Positions 7,011 through 13,827 of a DNA stretch of 13,827 nucleotides are shown in pieces (position 1 is the stretch's first letter; the number at the start of each line of letters is the position of its first letter). The stretch spans positions 1 through 13,827 of the forward strand of contig CAZPYT010000024.1 of assembly GCA_964590955.1 (NCBI GenBank), given 5' to 3'. This DNA comes from CAZPYT01 sp964590955. GTDB lineage: Bacteria; Patescibacteriota; WWE3; UBA101185; UBA10185. The translations under genes and the position numbers were made by a program. Under the pieces are notes generated by a model that worked only from the letters and a program-made list of their open reading frames with translations, was not told the DNA's origin and searched no databases.

Positions 7011-7040
7011 TAGACAAGTTTTGTACTCAATATATATAAT
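7011..7040 (+). promoter_or_regulatory. Promoter of the DUF3048 gene, probably leaderless
   Basis: TAGACA (7011-7016, five of six -35 bases) and a perfect TATAAT (7035-7040) are separated by 18 bases. The ATG at 7047 starts 7 bases after the -10 box, so the transcript should begin at or within a base or two of the start codon. No Shine-Dalgarno is present. Confidence 0.7.
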
Positions 7041-7046
7041 AGCTTT

Positions 7047-8231
7047 ATGGAGATAATTAATAATGATATCTCTGGTGATAAAATCAACGAAACCCCCAAG
7101 CTTGCTAAATTTGCTGTTGATACGCCAAATACTATGAAAAAATCGATACTACCCATTTTTATAGGTGCGTTAATTGCTGTTTTACTTTTTGCTGCTGTGT
7201 GGTATTTCTTTTTGCGCAACCTACCTATAAGCTTTAGCAGTAAAGACGGTGGGTTTTTGAACATAGATAACAATGGGAACACAGCTGTCTTGGCTGAGAA
7301 CCCATTAACCGGCGAAAAATTTACAGAATCTGAGGCAGCATCGTGGATTAATAACCGTCCTTTGGCTGTCATGGTTAATAATTATATCGACGCGAGACCG
7401 CAGTCTGGTTTGATTTATGCAGATGTTGTATACGAAATAGTTGCTGAGGGGGGGATTACCAGATTTTTGGCATTTTTCCTTGATACTACCCCTGAAAAAA
7501 TAGGTCCTGTAAGAAGCACGCGCGAATATTATCTGGTATTAGTTAAAGAACTTGGCGATGCTATGTTAATGCACATAGGCTGGTCTCCTCAGGCACTGGA
7601 AGCCATAGAAACTTGGCCGGTAAGAAGTTTGGGCCGAGGTGGGGGAACTTTTTGGCGTGATAACCCCAGAGATGTTGCCATAGAGCATACTGCTTATACG
7701 AATGGCGTAGAATTGCGTGAAATTGCCAGTGGTTTAGGTTGGGACGGTACAAGAGAAACAGTCTCATGGATTTTTAAAGATGATCAAGAGACTTACAAAG
7801 ATAACCCTTCCGCTACTAAAATTTCAATAGATTTTTGGTTCGAAGGTGATTATTCAGCAATTTTTGAATATGATCAGGACAAAAACAGTTATAAGAGATT
7901 TATGGGTTATGATGAAGAGGGAAATCCTATACCACATTCCGATCAGGAGAATAATGCACAAATCGAGCCAAAAAATGTTATTGTCCAATTTGTATCGGAG
8001 ACTTCTATAGATGGAGATGACAAAAATCGATTGGAATATGAGCTGATTGGTAGCGGCTCTGCACTTATTTTTGAAGATGGTAAAGTTATCGAGGCCACTT
8101 GGACAAAATCTTCGAGGGATGGACGTACGTTGTTTTATGATTTTAATGGGAATCCGGTTAAGTTCAATCGGGGGCAAATGTGGATAAGTGTTGTTCCTGA
8201 TAGAAATGTTGATCAAGTAGTATTTAATTAA
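7047..8231 (+). CDS. DUF3048 (YerB-like) membrane-anchored protein, function unknown
   Basis: The 394-residue protein has a short cytoplasmic N terminus (1-31), one transmembrane segment at about 34-56 and a large extracytoplasmic part. Conserved DUF3048 blocks are visible: NRPLAVMVNN (103-112), ARPQSGLIYADVVYE (116-130), EGGITRF (134-140) and IGPVRSTREYY (152-162). The C-terminal half, about 250-394, fits the second DUF3048 domain. The Bacillus relative YerB is a lipoprotein; here there is no lipobox and the anchor is a transmembrane helix. An internal ATG at residue 30, just before the helix, is an alternative start, but the promoter at 7011-7040 supports 7047. The biochemical role of the family is not known to me. 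The HTH gene follows after 15 bp. Confidence 0.88.
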   Translation: MEIINNDISGDKINETPKLAKFAVDTPNTMKKSILPIFIGALIAVLLFAAVWYFFLRNLPISFSSKDGGFLNIDNNGNTAVLAENPLTGEKFTESEAASWINNRPLAVMVNNYIDARPQSGLIYADVVYEIVAEGGITRFLAFFLDTTPEKIGPVRSTREYYLVLVKELGDAMLMHIGWSPQALEAIETWPVRSLGRGGGTFWRDNPRDVAIEHTAYTNGVELREIASGLGWDGTRETVSWIFKDDQETYKDNPSATKISIDFWFEGDYSAIFEYDQDKNSYKRFMGYDEEGNPIPHSDQENNAQIEPKNVIVQFVSETSIDGDDKNRLEYELIGSGSALIFEDGKVIEATWTKSSRDGRTLFYDFNGNPVKFNRGQMWISVVPDRNVDQVVFN

Positions 8232-8246
8232 CTGCCTGAAAAAGAT

Positions 8247-8540
8247 ATGTTAAAAGATTTATTTGTATCTGAAGTAAGATTAAGAATATTAAGATTGATG
8301 CTGACGCATCCTAAAGACCAGTTTCATGTACGGGCTATTGTTCGTGCTGTTGCCGCTGAAATCAACGCAGTAAGACGAGAATTGGCCAAACTGGAGGAAA
8401 TGGGCTTGCTACGTAAACGTCAAAGCGGAAACAGGCTTTACTATATTGCTGATACAGCTCATATATACTATTCTGAGCTGTTGTCGCTTGTATCCAAAGA
8501 GGAGGGTATAGGTGCTGTAATCTTGAAGAATAAAAAATAA
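8247..8540 (+). CDS. Winged-helix (ArsR-like) transcriptional regulator, N-terminal half of a split HTH-nucleotidyltransferase
   Basis: The 97 residues form a compact winged helix. A helix-rich start (LFVSEVRLRILRLMLTHP) precedes a recognition region around 27-52 (FHVRAIVRAVAAEINAVRRE) and a wing at about 58-68 (KRQSGNRLYYI). The end, SLVSKEEGIGAVILKNKK, normally continues directly into a nucleotidyltransferase-like domain in the two-domain proteins of this family that I know from Patescibacteria. Here a TAA at 8538-8540 intervenes, and the same frame carries on with that second domain (see 8580-8828). The DNA-binding half is intact and may still work alone. It starts 15 bp after the DUF3048 gene and is probably cotranscribed; the ribosome site is weak. 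Confidence 0.8.
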   Translation: MLKDLFVSEVRLRILRLMLTHPKDQFHVRAIVRAVAAEINAVRRELAKLEEMGLLRKRQSGNRLYYIADTAHIYYSELLSLVSKEEGIGAVILKNKK

Positions 8541-8579
8541 CTTGGTGCCATTAAGAATGCTGTAATTTCCACTGCATTT

Positions 8580-8828
8580 TTGAAGGGCAGAAAATCTACT
8601 GTATTGGATGTAGACTTGTTTATTGTCGGTGTTGTTGATTTAGACTTTCTAAAGAGAGTTGTGGTCTCTGCAGAGAGAGAAATGTCACGAGAAATTAACT
8701 ATTCTGTAATGTCTGAGGAAGACTTTACATTTAGAAAAAGAAAAAACGACCATTTTATCTCAAAAGTTCTTTCTCAAAGCAGAACAATGATTATTGGCGA
8801 TGAAGAAGAATTTTGTTCTGTAGTTTAG
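8580..8828 (+). CDS. Degenerate nucleotidyltransferase-like domain, C-terminal half cut off by an in-frame TAA
   Basis: The frame is the same as that of the upstream HTH gene and is open from 8541, directly after its TAA. The codons 8541-8579 encode LGAIKNAVISTAF, the expected first strand of the domain. No ATG exists; the only usual alternative start is TTG at 8580, which would delete that strand. Visible family features are D-V-D-L-F-I-V-G (equivalent to the S-D-I-D-L block of MNT nucleotidyltransferases), SREINYSVMSEEDF and a terminal MIIGDEEEF. The catalytic Gly-Ser pair of active enzymes is replaced (S-T-A-F), so it was probably not catalytic before the split. It may be translated by reinitiation or readthrough, or be a remnant. 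Confidence 0.6.
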   Translation: MKGRKSTVLDVDLFIVGVVDLDFLKRVVVSAEREMSREINYSVMSEEDFTFRKRKNDHFISKVLSQSRTMIIGDEEEFCSVV

Positions 8829-8987
8829 TGTCATATTGATTGTTATGGAATTCATGTTGGAGTATGCCAGAACAAGATTAATCAGAAAATAATGCCCGGA
8901 TCACATGAAGTTTTTGATTGATTTTAGTAATAAGGTCTGGAAAAATTTAGAGACTTCCACTAAGATCATAAATGTTATTTTTAAAGT

Positions 8988-10373
8988 ATGTTTAAAAGTT
9001 TATATACAAGATTAATACTTACGTCCAGCATTTTTGCTTTTGCAGTGTTGGTGGTGTTGCCCCGTATACCAATAAAGATTGATAGCAGGTGGCTTAAGAT
9101 AAATTCTTACGTCGGTGGATATAAGTTTTCTATGCTGGGGGGCAGATACAATTTTGATTTGACCCAGTTTAAAAAAGGACTAGATCTAAATGGTGGTGTA
9201 AAAGTGGTATTGAGTGCAGATCTTGAAGGAGTAGAGACCTCAGAATATCAGAACGCAGTTGACTCTGCCGTAAATGTTATTGAAAGAAGGGTAAACCTGC
9301 TTGGTGTCTCTGAACCTGTTATTACATCATCAAAAGTTGGAGAAGATTATAGAATTATTGTGGAATTGCCGGGTGTGCAAAATGTATCTGAGGCGATCTC
9401 ACTTATTGGTGAAACCGCTCAATTAAGATTTTCCGAGCTTAAAGATGAGGCACTGTGGACTCCGGAAAAATTTCAGGAGTATTATTTTAGCCCTGAGGCA
9501 TGGCAGGAAACCGGTATCACCGGCGCAGACTTAAAAGGCGCTGATGTTGTTTTCGGAAACCCATCCGATCCGGTACAAGCTAACAGACCTCAAATTCAGC
9601 TGCGATTTACTGAAGAAGGCCAAAGAAAGTTTTCTGAGGTTGCTAAGAAGAATGTGAACAAACCGGTTGCTATATTTTTGGATGAAGAACCCATGCCGAT
9701 TTCAATGGCGGTTGTTGATGCTGATTTAGCAGCGGGTGCCTTGGGGGATCCGGTTATTTCAGGTACATTCGACTTACCACAAGCACGTGCCTTATCCGTA
9801 CAAATCAGAGCCGGGGCACTTCCAATATCCGTTAAGGTTCTTGAAGAAAAAGAGATCGGTGCGACATTAGGTTCTGATTCTATTACAAAAAGTATGTTTG
9901 CCGGCGCTATTGGCTTAGTACTCGTTTTATTATTTATGATTGTAATGTATATGAAGCTTGGTTTGTTGGCGGACATATCCTTAATTGTTTACACGATATT
10001 GGTGCTTGCTGTTTTTAAAATGGTACCTGTTGTACTTACACTTCCCGGTATCGCCGGCTTCATTTTATCTATTGGTATGGCCGCGGATGCAAATATTCTC
10101 ATTTTTGAAAGAGTTAAAGAGGAACTGCAGTGGGGTAAACCTTATGGTTTAGCTATTCATCACGGATTTGACCGCGCGTGGACTTCGATAAGAGATTCAA
10201 ACATTTCTTCTTTAATAACGGCCTACATTCTTTTCGAATTCGGCACGGGTGCTGTAAAAGGTTTTGCGCTAACTCTTGCTATTGGCATTGCCGTATCTTT
10301 GTTTACATCCATTTTTATCGTTCGAACTTTGATCGAAGCTTTTAATTTGGGAAATGTGAGGCTTGAAAAATAA
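8988..10373 (+). CDS. secD: Protein translocase subunit SecD
   Basis: SecD works with SecF at the SecYEG channel, using the proton-motive force to complete protein export. The 461 residues include a first transmembrane helix (about 8-26), the signature GLDLNGG (64-70), a large extracytoplasmic P1 region, and a block of five helices from about 302 to 450. The family motif GMAADANILIFERVKEEL is at 363-380, and AGALPISVKVLEEKEIGATLG (275-295) precedes the second helix. Start is ATG with a poor ribosome site. The 159 bp upstream (8829-8987) contains no convincing gene, promoter or terminator. secF follows one base after the stop. Confidence 0.95.
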   Translation: MFKSLYTRLILTSSIFAFAVLVVLPRIPIKIDSRWLKINSYVGGYKFSMLGGRYNFDLTQFKKGLDLNGGVKVVLSADLEGVETSEYQNAVDSAVNVIERRVNLLGVSEPVITSSKVGEDYRIIVELPGVQNVSEAISLIGETAQLRFSELKDEALWTPEKFQEYYFSPEAWQETGITGADLKGADVVFGNPSDPVQANRPQIQLRFTEEGQRKFSEVAKKNVNKPVAIFLDEEPMPISMAVVDADLAAGALGDPVISGTFDLPQARALSVQIRAGALPISVKVLEEKEIGATLGSDSITKSMFAGAIGLVLVLLFMIVMYMKLGLLADISLIVYTILVLAVFKMVPVVLTLPGIAGFILSIGMAADANILIFERVKEELQWGKPYGLAIHHGFDRAWTSIRDSNISSLITAYILFEFGTGAVKGFALTLAIGIAVSLFTSIFIVRTLIEAFNLGNVRLEK

Positions 10374-10374
10374 T

Positions 10375-11277
10375 ATGTGGAACATAATGAAATTTAAAAA
10401 ACAATACCTTATATTTTCAGGGGTAGTACTTCTTCCCGGAATTGTATCACTTATCCTTTTTGGGCTGAATTTGTCTGCAGAATTTACCGGAGGCTCGATT
10501 TTAAAATATAGATATACTGAGGAGCTGAATATGAATGAACTGGAAAAGGTTTTTGGAGATCATAACGTTGCCATATTTGACAGTATAATTTCCGACAATA
10601 CGCTTGAGATTCGTACATCCCCGATTGATTCGCCGAAGTTCAACGAGCTTAACACTATCTTGTTTGCGCAAAATCCGGGAATGAGCTCCAGCTCTTTTGA
10701 AACGATTGGACCCTCTGTTGGCAAAGAAACCACAAAGAATGCTTTTAAAGCACTCGCAGCAGCTTCTGGGGCAATTCTATTATATATTGCGTTCGCATTT
10801 CGAAATATTCCAAAGCCATATGTAAGTTATAGATTTGGTGTCAGTGCTCTGATAGCAATGCTACATGATGCCTTTCTATTATTTGGCGTTTTTTCTATTC
10901 TCGGGCATTTTTCAAATGTTCAGGTTGATATTCTTTTTATTACCGCTACATTAACTGTCATTGGTTTTTCAATTCACGATACAATTGTTGTATTCGACAG
11001 AATCAGAGAAAATTTAAAAAAGCTTCCGTCATCGATGAAATTTGTTGACGTTGTAAATTATTCAATTGTAGAGACCTTGAATCGCTCAATAGCGACATCC
11101 TTAACTGTTCTTATGACTTTACTGTCATTGTATATTTTAGGTGGAGATACTACTAAAAATTTTGTACTGGCACTTTTAATTGGGATATTGTCAGGAACAT
11201 ATTCTTCGATATTTACTGCAAGTCCTATACTTGTGATATGGGAAGAGTATGTCTTAAATCGTAAGAAGCGAAAATAA
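10375..11277 (+). CDS. secF: Protein translocase subunit SecF
   Basis: SecF is the partner of SecD in the membrane complex that drives late export steps. The 300-residue protein has a first helix at about 11-31, the short signature F-T-G-G-S (37-41), a small extracytoplasmic loop, and five more helices from about 122. Family motifs are GFSIHDTIVVFDRIREN (197-213) and LNRSIATSLT (235-244), followed by GGDTTKNF and GTYSSIF. I chose ATG at 10375, one base after the secD stop; an in-frame TTG at 10363 would overlap secD and add four residues. Its stop TAA shares a base with the recJ start. Confidence 0.95.
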   Translation: MWNIMKFKKQYLIFSGVVLLPGIVSLILFGLNLSAEFTGGSILKYRYTEELNMNELEKVFGDHNVAIFDSIISDNTLEIRTSPIDSPKFNELNTILFAQNPGMSSSSFETIGPSVGKETTKNAFKALAAASGAILLYIAFAFRNIPKPYVSYRFGVSALIAMLHDAFLLFGVFSILGHFSNVQVDILFITATLTVIGFSIHDTIVVFDRIRENLKKLPSSMKFVDVVNYSIVETLNRSIATSLTVLMTLLSLYILGGDTTKNFVLALLIGILSGTYSSIFTASPILVIWEEYVLNRKKRK

Positions 11278-12923
11278 TGTATAAGTGGCAAGTAAAAGAC
11301 AGCGCTGCAGACATTGAAAATATACTTGATAAAATTCTGGTAAGTCGGGGTATTGTGTCTGAAAAGGAAAAAGAGTTATTTCTATATCCTCCTAAGATTA
11401 ATTATTGGGTATCACAACTTCCGAGTGATTTTAAAAACGCTCTGGGTTCCGCGAAAAAATTAATTTTGTCTGCGATTAACTCCAACACACCGATTATAGT
11501 ACACGGAGATTATGATGTTGATGGTGTTTGTGCTACTGCAATACTTTATTCCTCAATAAAATACGAGAAAAAGTATGATCATGTGTATGCATTTATTCCT
11601 AACAGATTTGAGCACGGTTATGGACTTTCTTTCAAGTCAGTTGAAGCTTGCTTAAAATTGCTTGAGACTAATGAAAACAATAAGAAAGCACTAATAATTA
11701 CAGTTGACAGTGGTATAACTTCTGTTGAAGAAGTTCAGTATCTAAAGGAAAATGGCCATAGTGTAGTAATTACTGACCATCATCAGAAACCAGACACAAT
11801 CCCCTCAGCAAATGCTGTTTTATGGGACGATAACATCGTTGGGACATCAATTTCGTGGTTATTATCCTTAGCTTTAGGTTCTAAAAACCCAGACCACTTA
11901 TGCTATGCATGTTTAGCTACCGTCACTGATTTACAACCACTTCTTAATTTCAATAGGTCAATCGTAAAATATGGTTTAGAAGCTTTTAACAAGCAGACAC
12001 CCGGTGCATTTAAGGAGCTTATCACTGTAGCCGGCAGAGGCGACTCTGAGATAACGGTGTACGATTTAGGTTGGGTTCTAGGACCGCGCTTAAATGCAAG
12101 CGGACGAATAGATGATGCAATGTTTTCTCTAAAATTGCTTCTTGAAACTGATCCAGACGAGCAAAGGTATTTGGCCAGACGTTTGGATGCAATTAATTCT
12201 TCGCGGCAGGATAAAACCGAAGAAATGTATGGAATTGCAGGCGGTTATGATGAAGAAAATGTACCTAAAATCATAATTTCCCATAACGAGAATTATCATG
12301 AAGGCATTATCGGGCTGGTGGCGTCGAAGATTGTGCAAAAACACAATCGTCCTGCAATTGTTATAAGTACTGCAGAGCTTGTTGCAAAAGGGTCAGTACG
12401 CTCGATTAGCGGTATAAATATTATTGAGCTTCTGAGAAATTTTTCTGACTTATTTGAAAGCTTGGGCGGGCATCCTATGGCTGCAGGTTTCAGTATAAAA
12501 CATGAAAATATTCCTATTTTAGAAGAAAAAATAAAAGCATATGCCGAATTTGAAATCTCCGATGATGACTTAGTTAAAGTATTGGAAATTGATCTGGAAA
12601 TTCCCATCGATTGTATTGACCTAACCTTATTGGAAAAACTTGAGAAGTTAAGCCCCCACGGAGTTGGAAACCCCAAGCCATTATTTTCCAGTAAAAAGGT
12701 AGGTATTGGCTCTGTTAGTGTATTCGGCAGAGAATCAAATCACCTTTCTGTTAAGCTCCAATCTCAGAACAAGTGGTACAAGGCTGTATTCTTTAATCAT
12801 GGATACCTACTTAATGAATTTAAACCTGGGGATTATGTTGATATCGCTTATACACTGAAAAAAAATACATATAATGAAAAAACTTATGTTGATCTAATGC
12901 TGGAAGATATTAAAAAATCTTAG
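11277..12923 (+). CDS. recJ: Single-stranded-DNA-specific exonuclease RecJ
   Basis: RecJ degrades single-stranded DNA 5' to 3' in recombination, mismatch and base-excision repair. The 548 residues are near the usual 550-570. The DHH-family metal motifs are all present: HGDYDVDG (76-83, D78, D80, D82), VDSG with D144, D167-H168-H169 in ITDHHQ, and TVTD with D218. The DHHA1 part carries GPRLNASGRIDDA (269-281), HEGIIGLVASKI (341-352), KGSVRSISG (371-379) and the nucleic-acid-binding GGHPMAAGF (397-405). The C-terminal OB-like domain contains SPHGVGNPKPLF. The segment between motifs III and IV (about 180-205) is more divergent than in well-known RecJ proteins. The ATG overlaps the secF stop by one base (TAATG), implying coupled translation. 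Stop is TAG. Confidence 0.95.
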   Translation: MYKWQVKDSAADIENILDKILVSRGIVSEKEKELFLYPPKINYWVSQLPSDFKNALGSAKKLILSAINSNTPIIVHGDYDVDGVCATAILYSSIKYEKKYDHVYAFIPNRFEHGYGLSFKSVEACLKLLETNENNKKALIITVDSGITSVEEVQYLKENGHSVVITDHHQKPDTIPSANAVLWDDNIVGTSISWLLSLALGSKNPDHLCYACLATVTDLQPLLNFNRSIVKYGLEAFNKQTPGAFKELITVAGRGDSEITVYDLGWVLGPRLNASGRIDDAMFSLKLLLETDPDEQRYLARRLDAINSSRQDKTEEMYGIAGGYDEENVPKIIISHNENYHEGIIGLVASKIVQKHNRPAIVISTAELVAKGSVRSISGINIIELLRNFSDLFESLGGHPMAAGFSIKHENIPILEEKIKAYAEFEISDDDLVKVLEIDLEIPIDCIDLTLLEKLEKLSPHGVGNPKPLFSSKKVGIGSVSVFGRESNHLSVKLQSQNKWYKAVFFNHGYLLNEFKPGDYVDIAYTLKKNTYNEKTYVDLMLEDIKKS

Positions 12924-12947
12924 TGTATCGTATAGAATGTATATATC

Positions 12948-13827
12948 GTGCTGTCCTTTACTAATATTAAATCACATATACATTCACCTTATTATGTTTT
13001 AAGTAACCCTAATGTGCACTTAAGCGAACCCGCTTCTCTGTATATTACAAATACGCTTAGAGTAGTAGGTACTTCATTGATAGGTGTGTTTTTACCGATT
13101 TATATTTTTAGACTCGGTTTAGAAAACTCTTTTTTTAGCGGAAATACAGTAATTAATGGTATTAGTTGGGTTTTAGTGTATTTTCTTCTTCGCTCATTTT
13201 TTGCATTTATCTCAGTTATATTATTTTCGCATTCAATCTTTGCAAAATTGCATTTTCAGTTTGCAATGATCATTAGTTACTTTTTTGTTGTGGCTGAGAT
13301 CTATGTTATACAATATGCGCAGAATAATATAAATTTTGTGTTTTTGGCCGGTTGTTTGGCCGGGTTAGCTGTTACTTTTTATTGGGTACCGTATCACATA
13401 TTTTTTATTAAAAAGAATTCATCAAAAGGTTCTTCTTCTTATGGTACTAAAACCAGTATTCGTTTTTTTTTAGGGCGAATTTTTTCAGGGGTAGCTCCGG
13501 CTTTAGGAGGTTTGATTATTGTTAATTATGGTTTCCCAACTCTATTTACTGTAAGTGTTTTGGTTTTGGTTTTGTCAATGCTTCCGATTGTCTTAGTTGT
13601 TCATGATTGGGTCCACCACGAGCACAGCATTAATTCAGTATTTAAAAGGTTTTTATTAAATAAAAAATTTTCACATATCTTCCTAGGGTCTGTAGGTGAG
13701 GGTGTTGAAGGCATAATATACACTGTATTCTGGCCCATACTCTTGTTTCTTGTCCTTAATAACTTTGAGAAAATTGGTTTTATAACTATGGCGTTTAATA
13801 ATCCTTTCCCTCTTACAAGAGTTACTA
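12948..13827 (+). CDS. MFS-type multi-helix permease (3' partial, runs off the window)
   Basis: An open frame of 293 codons continues to the window end. The only suitable in-frame start after the TAG at 12933-12935 is GTG at 12948; there is no ATG nearby in this frame. About seven hydrophobic segments are visible, near residues 35-57, 68-91, 102-123, 130-155, 170-193, 196-219 and 250-275. The phrase FYWVPYHIFF followed by a short Lys/Ser-rich loop recalls a divergent MFS family I have seen in Patescibacteria, but the classic MFS motif A (GxxxDRxGRR) is not recognisable. The substrate cannot be stated. It lies 24 bp after recJ with no terminator between, so it is probably in the same transcript. 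Confidence 0.7.
   Translation, partial: MLSFTNIKSHIHSPYYVLSNPNVHLSEPASLYITNTLRVVGTSLIGVFLPIYIFRLGLENSFFSGNTVINGISWVLVYFLLRSFFAFISVILFSHSIFAKLHFQFAMIISYFFVVAEIYVIQYAQNNINFVFLAGCLAGLAVTFYWVPYHIFFIKKNSSKGSSSYGTKTSIRFFLGRIFSGVAPALGGLIIVNYGFPTLFTVSVLVLVLSMLPIVLVVHDWVHHEHSINSVFKRFLLNKKFSHIFLGSVGEGVEGIIYTVFWPILLFLVLNNFEKIGFITMAFNNPFPLTRVT

Noticed and set aside
8845..8892. A 15-codon frame (M-E-F-M-L-E-Y...) upstream of secD
   Set aside because: It is too short, has no ribosome site or family resemblance, and such frames arise by chance in AT-rich DNA. It could be a decayed gene, but nothing supports this.
10363..10374. TTG at 10363 as start of SecF
   Set aside because: ATG at 10375 is a better start codon, lies one base past the secD stop, and the extra four residues are not a family feature.
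1..13827. CRISPR arrays, insertion sequences, integrases, tRNA or rRNA genes
   Set aside because: No regularly spaced repeats, terminal inverted repeats with a transposase, or structural RNA sequences were found on either strand by reading.

Overview
The window looks like a chromosomal segment of a small-genome, AT-rich bacterium, most likely a member of the Candidate Phyla Radiation (Patescibacteria; Microgenomates/Dojkabacteria-like lineages are my best guess). The grounds are low GC apart from one gene, tight packing with 1-bp and 11-bp overlaps, few Shine-Dalgarno sequences, two promoters placed so that the mRNA would begin at or next to the start codon, and protein types I associate with that group (HTH plus degenerate nucleotidyltransferase, DUF3048 membrane protein, a divergent MFS permease). 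The assignment is inference; there is no rRNA or other phylogenetic marker to anchor it.

Layout. A short gene tail (2-88, +) converges on a minus-strand block. That block, in transcription order, is greA (4875-4414), a GC-rich lipoprotein gene with its own promoter and terminator (4245-3574), a class II lysyl-tRNA synthetase fused to a C-terminal HD phosphohydrolase (3458-1336, interrupted by a 10-N assembly gap), and a membrane-anchored two-lobe protein (1346-102) whose start overlaps the end of the synthetase gene. A 335-bp intergenic region (4876-5210) carries divergent promoters: one for greA with a long leader, one for a probably leaderless pepF. The plus-strand block runs pepF (oligoendopeptidase F), a DUF3048 protein with its own probably leaderless promoter, a winged-helix regulator cut from its nucleotidyltransferase half by an in-frame TAA, then secD, secF and recJ (1-bp spacing, then a 1-bp overlap) and the first 293 codons of an MFS-type permease that runs off the window.

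Functionally most of this is housekeeping: tRNA charging, transcript-elongation rescue, peptide turnover, protein export and DNA repair. secD-secF-recJ is a gene order also known from Firmicutes. The points most worth a second look are the LysRS-HD fusion (a synthetase class known to make Ap4A joined to a fold that includes Ap4A hydrolases), the self-contained and probably transferred lipoprotein cassette, the 186-nt greA leader with an early terminator-like hairpin, the palindrome between the greA -35 and -10 boxes, and the in-frame stop in the HTH-nucleotidyltransferase gene. No tRNA, rRNA, CRISPR array, insertion sequence or integrase was seen.
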